The position numbers and the translations under genes are program-made. The notes beneath the pieces are model-generated. The model did no database searches, had not been told where the DNA came from, and was given only the letters and a program-made list of their open reading frames with translations. A stretch of 64,000 nucleotides of DNA, taken from the NCBI RefSeq assembly GCF_035222375.1, contig NW_026946363.1:5704001-5768000 (forward strand), written 5' to 3'. Origin of the DNA: Podospora pseudocomata (Eukaryota; Ascomycota; Sordariomycetes; Sordariales; Podosporaceae). Positions 45,859-56,800 of the stretch are shown here, one piece after another (positions within the stretch are counted from its first letter, which is position 1; each line of letters opens with the position of its first letter).

Positions 45859-45992
45859 GTGCGGACTTGGTCGATGAGTATGACGACGGCTGGGTCGAGC
45901 CAGGGGCTAATTCGGTGAAGCTACGGCTGAGGGAGATCTTGTTCTATGATGACAAGGTTGCTATCTTCAAGGCTAGGCATGGAAAGTTGTAG
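43069..45992 (+). CDS. Large F-box protein with an acidic, polyasparagine C terminus
   Basis: Three exons, join(43069..43239,43298..45148,45204..45992), encode 936 aa; introns are 58 and 55 bp and the second has a GCTAACAG branch site. An F-box-like motif spans about 41-90 (LTLLELPVDILQLIVKEI, LTALALTNSALHGLATPLIY). The body has leucine-rich-repeat-like stretches (PPLTSLTVLDIDEV, LKLQTLELERVTL, VNLRELAVSLEYKDW) broken by a Ser/Thr/Gln-rich insert (about 400-470). The C-terminal 200 residues are strongly Asp/Glu-rich with 13 consecutive Asn, ending in a conserved-looking LRLREILFYDDKVAIFKARHGKL. An SCF (Skp1-Cullin-F-box) substrate-receptor role is inferred from the F-box; the substrate is unknown. 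Confidence 0.82.
45819..45857 (+). repeat. (AAC)13 coding trinucleotide repeat
   Basis: Thirteen perfect AAC codons encode 13 Asn in the F-box protein tail. The repeat is expected to be length-polymorphic. Confidence 0.9.
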
Positions 45993-47459
45993 GAGTCCAG
46001 CTGTAGCCAGGAGACTCTGCAGGCAAGTTGGGGGTGGGACACGTTCTTGTAATGGCGGCGGGTGATGCGGCGTGACGCGAGACCCTGCGAACCATAGCGT
46101 CGTCTTCCAGCTTTACTTCTATTATCTCTATCGGTTTGTGGTTTATGCCAGGAGACTTTTGGTATGGTGGTTGGCAAATGGGCGGGATTCGAACCCTAAA
46201 GGAAACAATTGAAGCGACATTGATTGGGCATGGATGCAGTGGGAAAGGGGGGATATCAAGCGTGTTTTCTTTTCTTTGCTTGTTGTAGTCTCTATTGGTT
46301 GCTTTTACTTTTGCTACTTGCGGTGGACTTTTGTCTTGAAGGTCGAGCATTGCTATGCATAGCATTTGCTTTGGTTGAAGAGAAGGCGAGTTATCGAGCA
46401 CATGGTTTTCTTCATTGTTTCTTTATGTTGTTGGACCCTTTGCGTTCATTCCTTTGTGCTTCTTGCTGCTGTTGCCATGTCAGTTTCAACATTTGGGAGG
46501 GAAGGGGGTGTGATAGGGCTTGTTGGAGGTAGTTCAAAACAGGGTAGTCGGGATCTATGAAGACGTAAGAAGAAGAGGAAACGCAAGTTTTATTATGAGT
46601 ACACGCACATCCAGAATTCTCGAGCACTTTTATTTCCATGATGGTCTTCCGATGCGATGAAACTGGGTGATGATATCTGCCGCTCTGGGTACCTATCGAA
46701 TCAGATCACGCCGTACTATGCGTCAAAGCTCATCGCAAAGAACAGGAACAAGAAGCTACCTATTGAGCAGCGGTCATCAAATGTTGACGAAATGCCATTG
46801 CAGATGCCACCACGATGCTATATCCATGCACGTGCGCTGTTTTGTGGCCGTAAGCGGTTTGCACAAGGTCCAACATTCCGGTGTCAGGCGTGTGTGATGT
46901 GGTTGGGATCGGTAAGTTGTGTGGAAGATAAATTTCCAGTGCACCATCTTCCAGTCGCTTCCGCCAGTCTTATATTCCTCCATGTTCTCATCCAGTTGCT
47001 TGGGAGGAATGTTGCGCATCCTTGCCCTTTGCAGTTATCAATCTGATCGCATTCAGGATCAGGGTCCATCTGATGCAGGAACCTTAAAAAAAGCTGGGAC
47101 GACACCAATGCGCTGTGCAGTGGCATTTGTATCGGTCACTCCTATCCAACCAGAGTGAGCATGACATATTGAAAGCAGTTTGACAGGTACAACCATTCTG
47201 CGACCAAGACCTTGACAAGATCTCTGCAGCCATATCGTATCACTGTGGGGTTGTCAGACTGGAGATTGCAGGGTGCCCAGTGACACCTGGTTTGGCTATC
47301 AACCTCACCAAACACTCTCCCAGCATTGATGCCAAGCAAATGTCGGGCGTCAGTGTGGAATGCTGCGAAGAGGCTTCCCATGAGACATTGGCCGCACTCG
47401 GCGGACTCTGAGCGTTGTGAGACATTTCTCAGATAAACCGGTGGGTTGGGGTTGTCAGA
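45993..47459. other. Convergent intergenic region
   Basis: About 1.5 kb between the F-box and WBP11 stop codons. Candidate frames include a Trp-rich 80-codon frame on the minus strand (46777-47019) and an overlapping 129-codon plus frame (46657-47046). Neither has a recognisable domain, and they overlap on opposite strands, so at most one can be real. Confidence 0.4.
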
Positions 47460-48319
47460 TTAGTTGTCTTCGTCTTCCACTTCCTCAAGCGTCACCCCAT
47501 GAGGAACCTTGCTTGGGGCAGATTGCTGGGTGTCAGGCGCCCGAAGGTAGCCTTCCCGTTCCAATTGATCAGCTTCTTCAGGCTCGAGGAGGCCGCCTTG
47601 TCCCTTGCCCTTTTCAATCTTCATACGCACATGTGTGGGAACGAATGCGCTGACCGCCTCCTTCCGCAAGTCTCTCACCACCGGCTTGGCCTCGTACACT
47701 GTCTTGGACTCCACAACTGGTGCTGGCGTGGCAGAATTTTCTGACTGAGCCCTTTCTGCCACTGGCTCCTGGTTTGCGTTTCTTTTGGCCCGACGCTTGG
47801 CGTACCATTCGTCCATGATCTCTTTGGGGATGGGCGGCGGTGTGTCTCGCGGCATAGGTATTCTTCTCACGTCCTCGGGAACATCACTGTCGTCACTCGA
47901 CTCGTCCTCGTCTCTTCTCCGCTTCCCAAGTACTCCGTCGTTTCTCTGGCCTGGCTTTGACGGACCCCCACGACCAAACTGGGGCGCTCGGTCTCCGAGA
48001 GCTTCACGAGCTTTCTTGACTGCCTTCAAGTCCTTCTCCAACGCCTCGAGTGATTGCTCTTCGAGAGCGGTAAGCTTCCCGCCGCCTTCTTTTATAGCCT
48101 TAAGATCGTTGATTTGCTGTTCTATTCTGGCCGGATTCCTCTGGGCGAGCTTCTCGTTTCTTCTTGCTTGCTGCTCTGCTTTGCCTGTGGACGCGCAGCA
48201 TGTTAGTCATCGGCCTCAGCACAGTCATTGGGAAGAGAAAACGCACCTTTCTTGACAGCCTTGGCCTTGTCAGCCTTGTGCTGGGCCTGTACTGGGTTGT
48301 ACTTCTTTTCTTTTGCCAT
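47460..48319 (-). CDS. WBP11-like pre-mRNA splicing protein
   Basis: Two exons, join(47460..48184,48247..48319) on the minus strand, encode 265 aa. The N terminus MAKEKKYNPVQAQHKADKAK is the Wbp11/ELF5/Saf1 N-terminal domain, continuing into a helical, charged segment (ARRNEKLAQRNPARIEQQI, KAVKKAREALGD). A disordered region follows with DESSDDSDVPEDVRRIPMP and PRDTPPPIPKE, a proline-rich motif suited to WW-domain binding. The C terminus has FVPTHVRMKIEKGKG and an acidic end. Human WBP11/NpwBP is a spliceosome (Bact) component that binds WW proteins; yeast Saf1 is a distant relative. The gene is divergent from DBF2, 590 bp apart. Confidence 0.85.
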
Positions 48320-48909
48320 GCTGCAAGTCCGCTGCTAAACTCAGGAGCCCGCGTGTTCTCGATATTGTCCCGGTTGCCTTGTTGACGTGCCGATGTAGTG
48401 ATAGCTGAGTCTACAATCTCGTTCCTTTTCAACAGCTGCTTCGGTGATCTTGCAGTGACGCGACCTAGCAGCTGGACTTAGCGGTGCCAAGACATGAAAG
48501 CACAGACCACACCCCGCCATCTGGCCGGCCGGTTTGAGCACTCGCAGGAGCCGTTACCCCTCCAACAATTGTTGACGCAGCCCCTCTGGCGCAAGCTGCC
48601 CAATCAGTGCGGGAGAGAACGAGTTGGGTCGTCATGATTTAAGCTTGTCTCCATCTGCGCGCGACTGCTTGGTCTCCTGCGTGGAGGCACACCAGAGACG
48701 CTTGACATCATCTTCCGGTCTTCTCCTGAGCTTTGTTATGTACCGGCATCCCATCTCTTAACCCCTACTGCTGGAACAGACAACGGACAGGCCGCAGGGT
48801 AGTCGGCAGACATCAGCATACCTTACTATTAGGTTATTTATCGACTTGCAGAGACAAGGTCAAGTCATCACATCTCCACACATCGCTTCGGCGCACCCCT
48901 GACACCGCC
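48320..48909. other. Divergent promoter region (WBP11 / DBF2)
   Basis: About 590 bp between two divergent start codons. A frame in phase with DBF2 extends upstream to 48733, but those residues do not resemble the kinase family. Confidence 0.45.
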
Positions 48910-51023
48910 ATGGCGAGCTTCATGGCCAATCTATTCCCCGGTGGGAAACAGGACAATCGCCCCTCCACACCGATCAAAACCAACTTCACAACCCCAGTCT
49001 GCACTCCACAGGGCAGCCCCAGCAAGCGAACAGTACCTCCCGGCGCCCATGATCTTCCTACCGCCGCCTTTGATGGTCTGAAGCTCGCAGCACCGCCCGG
49101 CATGGGTATCCTCGACAGTCCCGTCAAGCTGGGTCGTCCACAAAGTGTTGCGGCCCCATTATCTCCTGGCAAGAGCAACGTGCAGCATTTCGAGGAGGGG
49201 CCATCGGCCGTTGAGCATAGTCTTGTCCACAAGAACGCCACGCAGGGTGGCAGTCCCCTGAGAAGCCACATGCAAGAAAACACACCACCCATCTCGCTGC
49301 GCGACCCTTTCCAAGAGCCGACATATCAGCCAAGTCATGCCGCCCTCTCTCGTCAAGAGCTCTACCAGCCACGAGAGCGAGAGAGACCGCAAGGGACTGT
49401 CAAGAAGTTCAACACGACACGGGGTCTCACCGCCGAGGAGCGAGAGATCTTGTCAAAGCCAAACGTTAAGCGCTTGGTCAATGTCACTCAGTTGTGTAAG
49501 TCTAGTTTCAGTACTCATGATGAGCATCCCTGCTGATACATACGACGGATAGACTTCCTCGATTACTACTTTGATCTCCTGACCTATGTCGGTCAAAGAC
49601 AGAACCGCCTCAATGCATTCAAGGCGGAATATCCCGAGCCGCCCGAGACCGACCCAGAGACGTACAAGCAAATGTGGTCAAAGTACGCCGGTCGAGAACG
49701 CGCCAATCTCCGCAAGAGGCGAGTCCGGTTGAGGCAAGGTGATTTCCAGATTCTCACCCAAGTTGGCCAGGGCGGTTACGGACAAGTCTTCCTCGCGCAA
49801 AAGAAGGATACCAAGGAGGTGTGCGCGCTCAAGGTGATGAGCAAAAAGCTGCTGTTCAAGCTCGACGAGATTAGACATGTCTTGACGGAGAGAGACATTC
49901 TGACAACGGCCAAGAGCGAGTGGCTGGTCCGCCTGCTGTACTCGTTCCAGGATGACAAGAATATCTATCTTGCCATGGAATACGTACCAGGCGGTGACTT
50001 CCGGACGCTTCTCAACAACACTGGGGTGTTGTCCAACAGGCATGCACGGTTCTACATCGCGGAAATGTTCTGCTCGGTTGATGCCTTGCACCAGCTGGGC
50101 TACATTCATCGCGATCTCAAGCCGGAAAACTTCCTGGTCGACTCCACCGGCCATGTGAAGCTCACTGATTTTGGCCTGGCGGCCGGTTTCCTCGCACCCG
50201 CTAAGATCGAGTCGATGAGGATCCGGCTGGAGAAGGCGTCCGAGACGTCGGTTCCGTTCGGTAAGCCAATGGACCAGCGTACGGTGGCAGAGCGTCGGGA
50301 GGGATATCGGTCCATGAGGGACAAGGATGTGAACTACGCCAAGTCGATTGTCGGCTCGCCAGATTACATGGCTCCCGAGGTGCTCAGGGGAGAGGAGTAT
50401 GACTTTACGGTTGATTACTGGAGTTTGGGGTGCATGTTGTTTGAGGCGTTGACGGGGTTCCCCCCGTTTGCCGGCAGCAACGCGGATGAGACGTGGAGGA
50501 ACCTGAAGCACTGGCGGGAGGTGCTGAAGAGGCCGGTGTGGGAAGATCCGAGCTACTTTTTGAGCAACCGGACATGGAACTTTATCACAACGTGAGTACC
50601 ACCCACCATAAAGGCAACGTTGTCGGGGATCAGAAAACTGACACAGTTCGAAGTTGCATCAACTCCCGATCCAAGCGCTTCTCCAACATCAAGGATATCC
50701 AGAACCACCCTTACTTTGCCGAAGTGGACTGGGAAATACTCAGAGAGACCAAGGCGCCGTTCGTCCCCGAGCTCGACTCCGAGACGGACGCCGGCTACTT
50801 TGACGACTTTTCCAACGAGGCAGATATGGCAAAGTACAAGGAAGTGCACGACAAGCAGCAGGCACTTGAGGGCATGGCCGACAGGGATGATGAGATGAGC
50901 AAGAGCTTGTTTGTCGGGTTTACCTTCCGGCACCGCAAGCCGGCGAATGAGGATGGCAGCAGCCCAAGAAAGAAGATTCCGTTTGAGGAGGACGCGGCCC
51001 CTTCTTTTGGCACCATGCTGTAG
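48910..51023 (+). CDS. DBF2: NDR-family kinase Dbf2/SidB (mitotic exit/septation)
   Basis: Three exons, join(48910..49495,49553..50591,50654..51023), encode 664 aa. A disordered N terminus with several SP/TP sites (1-175) precedes the Mob1-binding helical region (about 190-235, YFLDYYFDLLTYVGQRQNRL). The kinase domain follows: VGQGGYG (266-272), catalytic Lys289 in CALK, HRD around Asp383, DFG at 401-403, the long NDR insert, and activation segment SIVGSPDYMAPE (about 459-470). The C-terminal hydrophobic motif LFVGFTF contains the phosphorylatable Thr. Dbf2/SidB with Mob1 is the terminal kinase of the mitotic-exit/septation-initiation network. The last acceptor (TTCGAAG) was chosen because it restores the kinase frame. 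The ATG at 48910 fits the family; a further in-frame Met at 48733 is less likely. After the UAG stop the frame stays open for 42 codons. Confidence 0.9.
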
Positions 51024-51152
51024 GCTCAGCAGAGGAGGTCCAAGGGGGCGCATTTGCAGTCCTCGCCTGGGAAGCCGAGGGACTGGATGAAGGAGCTGAG
51101 GGTGGCACAGGAAGAGGTGGAGAGGAGAAGGAGGGAGTTTAAGTTGATGTGA
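51024..51152 (+). other. In-frame open extension after the DBF2 stop codon
   Basis: Directly after UAG (51021-51023) the same frame runs for 42 sense codons to a UGA. The predicted peptide begins AQQRRSKGAH and continues as a charged, helix-prone sequence with WMKELRVAQEEVERRRREF. It looks coding-like rather than random. Readthrough, an alternative splice product that skips the stop, or a recently acquired stop are all possible. Confidence 0.4.
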
Positions 51153-53017
51153 GGGAGGTTCTGTTCAATCATGTTTGTGCTTGTATTTGATTACCTTACT
51201 AGCCTTGAGTACTTGGTTTAGTGTTTGCATTGCTTTTCGAGAGCCGCGGCGTCGTTGATGCGTTTTGACAGGGAAGGGGATAGATGGCGGGAAGGCAAGG
51301 CAAGAAAGGCAAGAAAGGCAAGCAGGATAATTGTGTTAGTTTACCGTAGTATGAACTTGTACTTTTGTAGAACAACAGGCTGTGGGTATGTCAGCAAAGC
51401 AAGGGAAATTAGTTGTCAAGTGATCATCTTTGCAGATAGTATGCTGCCGCCTCAGGCTGCCGGGTCTGGGATGCTGTGTTGCAGACGCGTAATTCGAGAC
51501 ATTGGAGATGGTAGACAAGAGAAATATCTGATGCCTTGGTGACAAGTGACAAGTAACAGCATTACACCACATTGTCGTCGTCAGCCTGGATGTAAACGAT
51601 TGGCCAATCCAACACCGGGATCTAATCTGGAAATGTGATCTCCACTCTGGGCCCAGTTTGATGGAATCGATAACTTATTATAATCCCTGAGGGCGATCAT
51701 GTTTGTCACGATGGCTTGGCATTTGTAACAGATTCAGGGCACCCTCGCAGCCCTAAAGATGGGGATTTTGGGTATGAAAAGAGAAAAAAAAGATATCCAC
51801 CAAAGACGTCATTGGATGGAAAGAGCCAGGGGGGAAAGGTAAATAAAGAAGTAAGTGACGACGCTTCAAGGTGGCGGGTGGAAGTTGAGATGGAACTTGC
51901 CGGCCGGTGTGTTTGGGACTGATTCTGCCCCCAACAAACGCCCTTGGATTTGGCATCTGGCATGCGCAGCCGACACATGCGGGCTCTGTCTAACATGTCG
52001 TCCATCACAGACAGACGGGCTGCTGCTTACATGTAGCTACACGGCAGGCAGTGGCAGGTAGCAAGACCGACGCCCAATCGCTTCTGACTTTTGGCTTTGC
52101 TCCCCGAAAACAGTACGAATGCATTCCCCACCCCAGCCCTGCCGCCTTACCTCTCGGTCCCGAGAGTGAGTTTCAGGATTTCTTTCAAGGATCTGGAGCT
52201 GAATAGATGAGATGGTATTCGAGAAGGAAAGGCTCAACACACTCGGTGTTTTTCGGCCCGGTCCCGCTGATGTATTATTGCGTGGCCGTCTTGGCGGTAC
52301 GAGATCGGGCCATTCTTTTGGTAGAGCCGCAAGCAGGACATCATTCCCATAGGGTTGCTATTTTCAACCACAGGTATCTAGATAATGTAGGTGCCGTACA
52401 CGGCAAAGAAAAGGTATGGATTATCAAATGGACGCGCGGCCTATCAGTCCCAGTGGCGTCTCTAGTCTCGAACACAGCAGTTGGACGATGTTGTTGCTCA
52501 ACAGGAACCCAACAGCCAGATGCCTGACGATAATCCGAGCTTTTTTTCTTTCATTCTTGCTCTGATCATCCCAACTCAACTTTGCTCGGTCGAGGAGCTA
52601 GCGACCTCGGGGCTAAAGCCAGACCTGCAGCGTCCGTCATAGCTCGGCGCCCATAGCCTTCCGTTGTCGTCTTAACGTTGGGCAGACCGAAAGATTGGAC
52701 TGCTTGGACTCAGCACTAGTTGGTCCGCTTGAAGATCCCGCACCTCCACCTCTGCCGTCTGCCGTATCGCCCGGGTGAGATATGTTATTTGTTGTTTTCT
52801 CGTTGTATCAACCTCGCTGAGGTACTTGTTGATCGGTATAACGTAGGGGGTTATATAAACCCCCCTCCCACCATCCCTTGTTTTCCTGTCTTGTGTTGTC
52901 TCATCCCAACCTCTTCACTTCTCTCCCCCACCTCCCACCTCACCTTGTTATCCTCCTCTCCTTCAACCTCATCGTCAACGCTACTGCTCTTTTATTGTCC
53001 CTTCCTTGACCATCAAA
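51153..53017. other. Intergenic region
   Basis: About 1.9 kb between DBF2 and the CFEM-like gene. It includes short AAGGCAAG-type repeats near 51290-51320. The last 200 bp contain a TATA element and a CT-rich leader for the next gene. No credible coding frame. Confidence 0.4.
52846..52866. promoter_or_regulatory. TATA box inside a G/C inverted repeat
   Basis: TATATAAA (52852-52859) is flanked by GGGGG on the left and CCCCC on the right, making a near-perfect palindrome about 160 bp upstream of the CFEM-like start codon. The distance suits a fungal core promoter with a 5' leader of about 100 nt. Confidence 0.5.
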
Positions 53018-53841
53018 ATGAGACCCTCAACCATGACGGCCTTCCTTGCCCCGGCGGCCGCCAACGCCCAGTGGTACGGCGGTGCCCCCGAGTGCGCTGT
53101 AAGCCCCCCCTTCCAATTCTCCATCAACAATACCTCCAACTAACCCCCCCACCCCCCCAAAAAAAGCAATCCTGCATGTCCTCCCTCTGGGACGCAGACT
53201 CCACCTGGCCAGCACCAACCTCCTACTGCGCCGAGCCAACCCAGGCCGCCCCCTTGATCTCCTGCATCTCCACCGCCTGCTCCGCCTCCCCCACGGCGGT
53301 AACCTCCTACTCCTCCCTCTCCGCCTCCCTCTGCGCCCAGTGGGCCTCCTGCTCCGCCGCCGGCTCCACCGGCGTCCTGACCGTCTCCGCTCCCGCCTTC
53401 ACCGGCGCCTGGGGTTCCGGCCGCGGCTCCAACGCCTGGGGCGGGGACGGGGAGTGGACAAAGACCTGGCCTGGTGGTGTCTACACCGTTACCGGGTGCG
53501 AATGGAACGGCAACCCTTGGGCTGGCGGCCCGGGCGGCTGGGGACCGGGAGGCGAGGCGGGTGGTAGCCCTTGGGGTCCTTGGGGTAAGGGGTGGAGGTG
53601 GAGCACCGAGACTCAGACGGTGACGAGAGTGTTCACGGGGGTTGATAATGGAGTCACCAGCTTCAGCACCTCCATTGGGTTGGCGACGGTGGCGTTGGCG
53701 GTGAGCGGGGACAGCACCACTACGAGCTTTTTGGCGCAGGCGACGGGGAATGCCGCCGCGGAGGGGAGTAAGGTTGATAGCGGGGTCAGGATCATGGGTG
53801 CGGTTTTGGGTGGCGTGGTTGCTGTGGCTGGGTTGCTTTGA
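53018..53841 (+). CDS. CFEM-like GPI-anchored surface protein with reduced cysteine pattern
   Basis: Two exons, join(53018..53098,53167..53841), encode 251 aa; the 68-bp intron has an AACTAAC branch site and a phase-0 junction. A short signal peptide (about 1-17, ending ANA) precedes a cysteine domain with Cys at 26, 30, 48, 60, 65, 83 and 89. Spacing C-x3-C ... C-x4-C ... C recalls CFEM, but the internal C-x-C and the Asp of haem-binding CFEM proteins are missing. A Trp/Gly-rich middle (WGSGRGSNAWGGDGEW, GWGPGGEAGG) follows. The C terminus ends with a small-residue site and a hydrophobic GPI-type tail (GAVLGGVVAVAGLL). Extracellular, wall or membrane-surface location is likely; the biochemical role is unknown. 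Confidence 0.75.
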
Positions 53842-56800
53842 CAAGAAGATGACCTGTTTGCTGTGTTATCTTTTTTCTTGTGAAGATGCTCTAATTTCTT
53901 GGGTTAACATTGTTATGGGTGAGTGAACGAAGAGGGGTTGGAGGGTGGTTTCTGCTTGGAGAATCCGGCGGTTTCTTTTGTCGATTGGTGATTGGGGAAG
54001 GATGTGCCTGTTGACTTCTTTCGAGGATATACTTGGTGGTCACTTTCCTCGTGTGTGGGTGATATCGTTTTTGGGAGGCGAGATGTAGATACTTTCAGAG
54101 TAACATTTTGACAAGCTCTCAGTTATTACTGGAGAATCGGTTTTGATGCGACTTGATCCTAGACGTCTGTAGTCAGCAAAGAGGCGTAGCTGACCTGCGA
54201 TGTTATATTTAGCCGTCCCAAACCCCAAAGGCTCTTATCAGGGGACGATATTCGATTTTAGTCACTGGACTAAGGAGGGGATCTCAAGCAGGTTATGGCA
54301 AGCAGATAATCAAGCCATTAATATTTGTAACGGATACTGATATACTGCCCTACGGGCTTGTTTTCTCAGAAATCGATACCGACAAGCCCGTCTTTGACTG
54401 GTCCCTTCGAGGTCTTCACCCATCGTCACACCAGAAGCTGTGTACTAGATCCGTTCGGTAGATCGTTCTGTGTTGTATAGGCCGTTCAGGGATCGCTTTG
54501 CTCCGTGGTGACAAGTATCAAGCCCTGGAAACTCATGATAAACATAAAGGCAACTTTGGGGTGTTGAGATAGTCATCAGCTCAGCCATTTTCAAGCTTTC
54601 CCAGGACCATGCCTCCAATGGTGTTCCCAGAGTCAACCGCCGAGTCGAATAAGCCTCCATCTTCTCCCAGATACCCTTCCCAGGCCCTCGCAGCTCGTCG
54701 AGGCGAAAGAGAAGCAAAAAGTCAACATAACGGGAGCGTAGAGCAGCCATTCAGCAGAACAGGCCGAACTTATACCAGCCCAACGTGTTGGTCACCCCCT
54801 CCCAACGTTGTAACCTTGTTACCACGTGGCATAGAAAGAAAAGATAGCGCCCCTTTTCCCGGGCCGTGAAGATGGAAGACGCGCCGTTGTATATGCAGTG
54901 TTCCATCCGAGACAGCAGGAAACGGGCGGCGCGTGTGACACGTGCCGCAACTCACCAAACTTGTTTGATAATCGTTTCCAAAGGCCCCGGGGCTGGGGAA
55001 AACTCGATGATGTGCGATAGCGCAATCCGCCTCGTCACCAAGGACCATCCCGACCGATGGCATCTGATAATGGCTGCCGGCTACCGTCTTGGCTTGGGAA
55101 GCCAACTTGGCAAAGCCGTCGAGCTTCTAGCTTGCCGAACAGTCTCGCTAGAGATTCAGTTCACCGAGTCCATGGAACCATCCTGATCAACATAATGTCT
55201 GGTCTGATTCGGGTCCAGCAGCCGGAGATGCAAATCTCAGGACCCTGCCGGGCTCATGCCTACGGCAGCACATATGGCACAGAGGGATGCCGGCATGATG
55301 TGCAGTGATTCTGTAGGTGTGGGCGAATAGCCGCGATAAGGTTAGCCATGTGAGCAGAAGCAACAGACTGGATGGTACCTGAACAGCAGGTGTGATTCGC
55401 AGTGCCTCGCCTCAGCTTGGAATGCCGGCTATCTCTAGGCTTACCAAAGGCGCCTAGATACCTGACAGTTAGGGCTGGTGCTCATGTTTGACGAGGACTG
55501 CGAATGGTCGCTCGCCAGATCTACAGACTCTCAATGGACGGTCGGTGTGGTTTCCTATCACACACAGATAAGACGCGTGGAAGATCACCGGAAGGTCAGC
55601 AGAGCTTGCGGGCTATAAAGAAGACGAAACCCTCCCACTTCCATGCCCATAATCACCCAGGTATTCAGCCCGAGAAAACGGACGACCCTTGAACTGCCAG
55701 CAAATCGGAGGCAGAGGACAATATGTCAATGACCATCATGATCGACGCTTCCTGTGATGAATGGCAATTCCCACCCTTCCAGAGACAGAGAACGAAGGCC
55801 AACATGACACCCACACCACTCCATCCAACAACCGGCTTCTGGATTCTGACGTTTTGAACTTGTACAGCCTCGCCCTTCGCATGAATCAACCCCCACGTCG
55901 ATTCCGCGCTCGGGCGCAAGGTTGCGGGGTGAGACTCCATCCCCCGAAGCCCCCACGGGTTCACAGGGAGCTCATTGGCCACGCCTCCACGTTCGGTCAT
56001 CAGCCTACGTCTCGTTCTTAACCACCAGACGGCGTTCAATGGATTTAATCCCGCACGAGACACCAGTGTGTGATCGGAAGCGAAGGGGGTTGGGCGGCTG
56101 GACCATCCAACCGAATGTCTCAATATGGGAAATGTTCCAATGCACCTAAAAGGCGTTGGGCACATCGGTTGAGGAGCCCAGTTCCGCCCGGCAATACAGA
56201 GGACGAGGGGGGAAGATGGCTTTGCCCGAGGGTTTCGGGTGGTCGGAAGCTCAGTTTCTCGGGAGTAACCTCAAACAGGAAAGGACAGCAAGCTTCTTGG
56301 CAACGACGGCGACAAGACAAGCTCCTCGGTGAGGGGCACGCACGGTCTTTGGACGTTTGAGAGCACATATCCACCACCGCCCAGCTTTCACATGTCACTG
56401 ATGGTGCTGGGTGGTACTGTAGGTGTGCTAAGCCATCAGCACCACTACCGTCATATCGCATCTGTGGTTTGTTTGACCGCAAAGTGGCTGTTATGTAGCT
56501 CTTCAAGCTTGGCAAGAAAAGAGCGAGATCGGCCAACCACCACGACAGGTTGATTGGGTCGCATGTCTTCTCTGATGTCTGCCCTCTTGGTACGAGGCCG
56601 GTTCCGGGGAGGAAGGGCTGGGTCACTTCTCTGGATGATGGAGGCGGCTGGAGACGACGACACCACCAATGTCATCACCACACCTCATACCAGGTCTGTG
56701 ATTCGAGCTTCCGTAGGCATTGCCTTGTAGGACCGTTTTCGTCGTTTCTTGGTGGTGGATTTCTGCGTGTTCGGCAATATGGATGGCTACAAAATGAGAG

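Noticed and set aside
46161-46260. tRNA T-loop-like sequence (GGTTCGAATCC on the minus strand)
   Set aside because: The T stem has two mismatches and no matching acceptor or anticodon arm lies at tRNA distance.
48733-48909. Upstream in-frame Met for DBF2
   Set aside because: The 59 extra residues are unlike the N terminus of Dbf2-family kinases, and the ATG at 48910 has a better context (GCCATGG).
49678-50511. 277-codon open frame antisense to the DBF2 kinase domain
   Set aside because: The opposite strand encodes an unambiguous kinase; this is a codon-bias shadow.
53140-53844. 234-codon minus-strand Gly-rich frame
   Set aside because: It is antisense to the CFEM-like gene and low-complexity only because the sense strand is rich in Pro/Gly/Ser codons.
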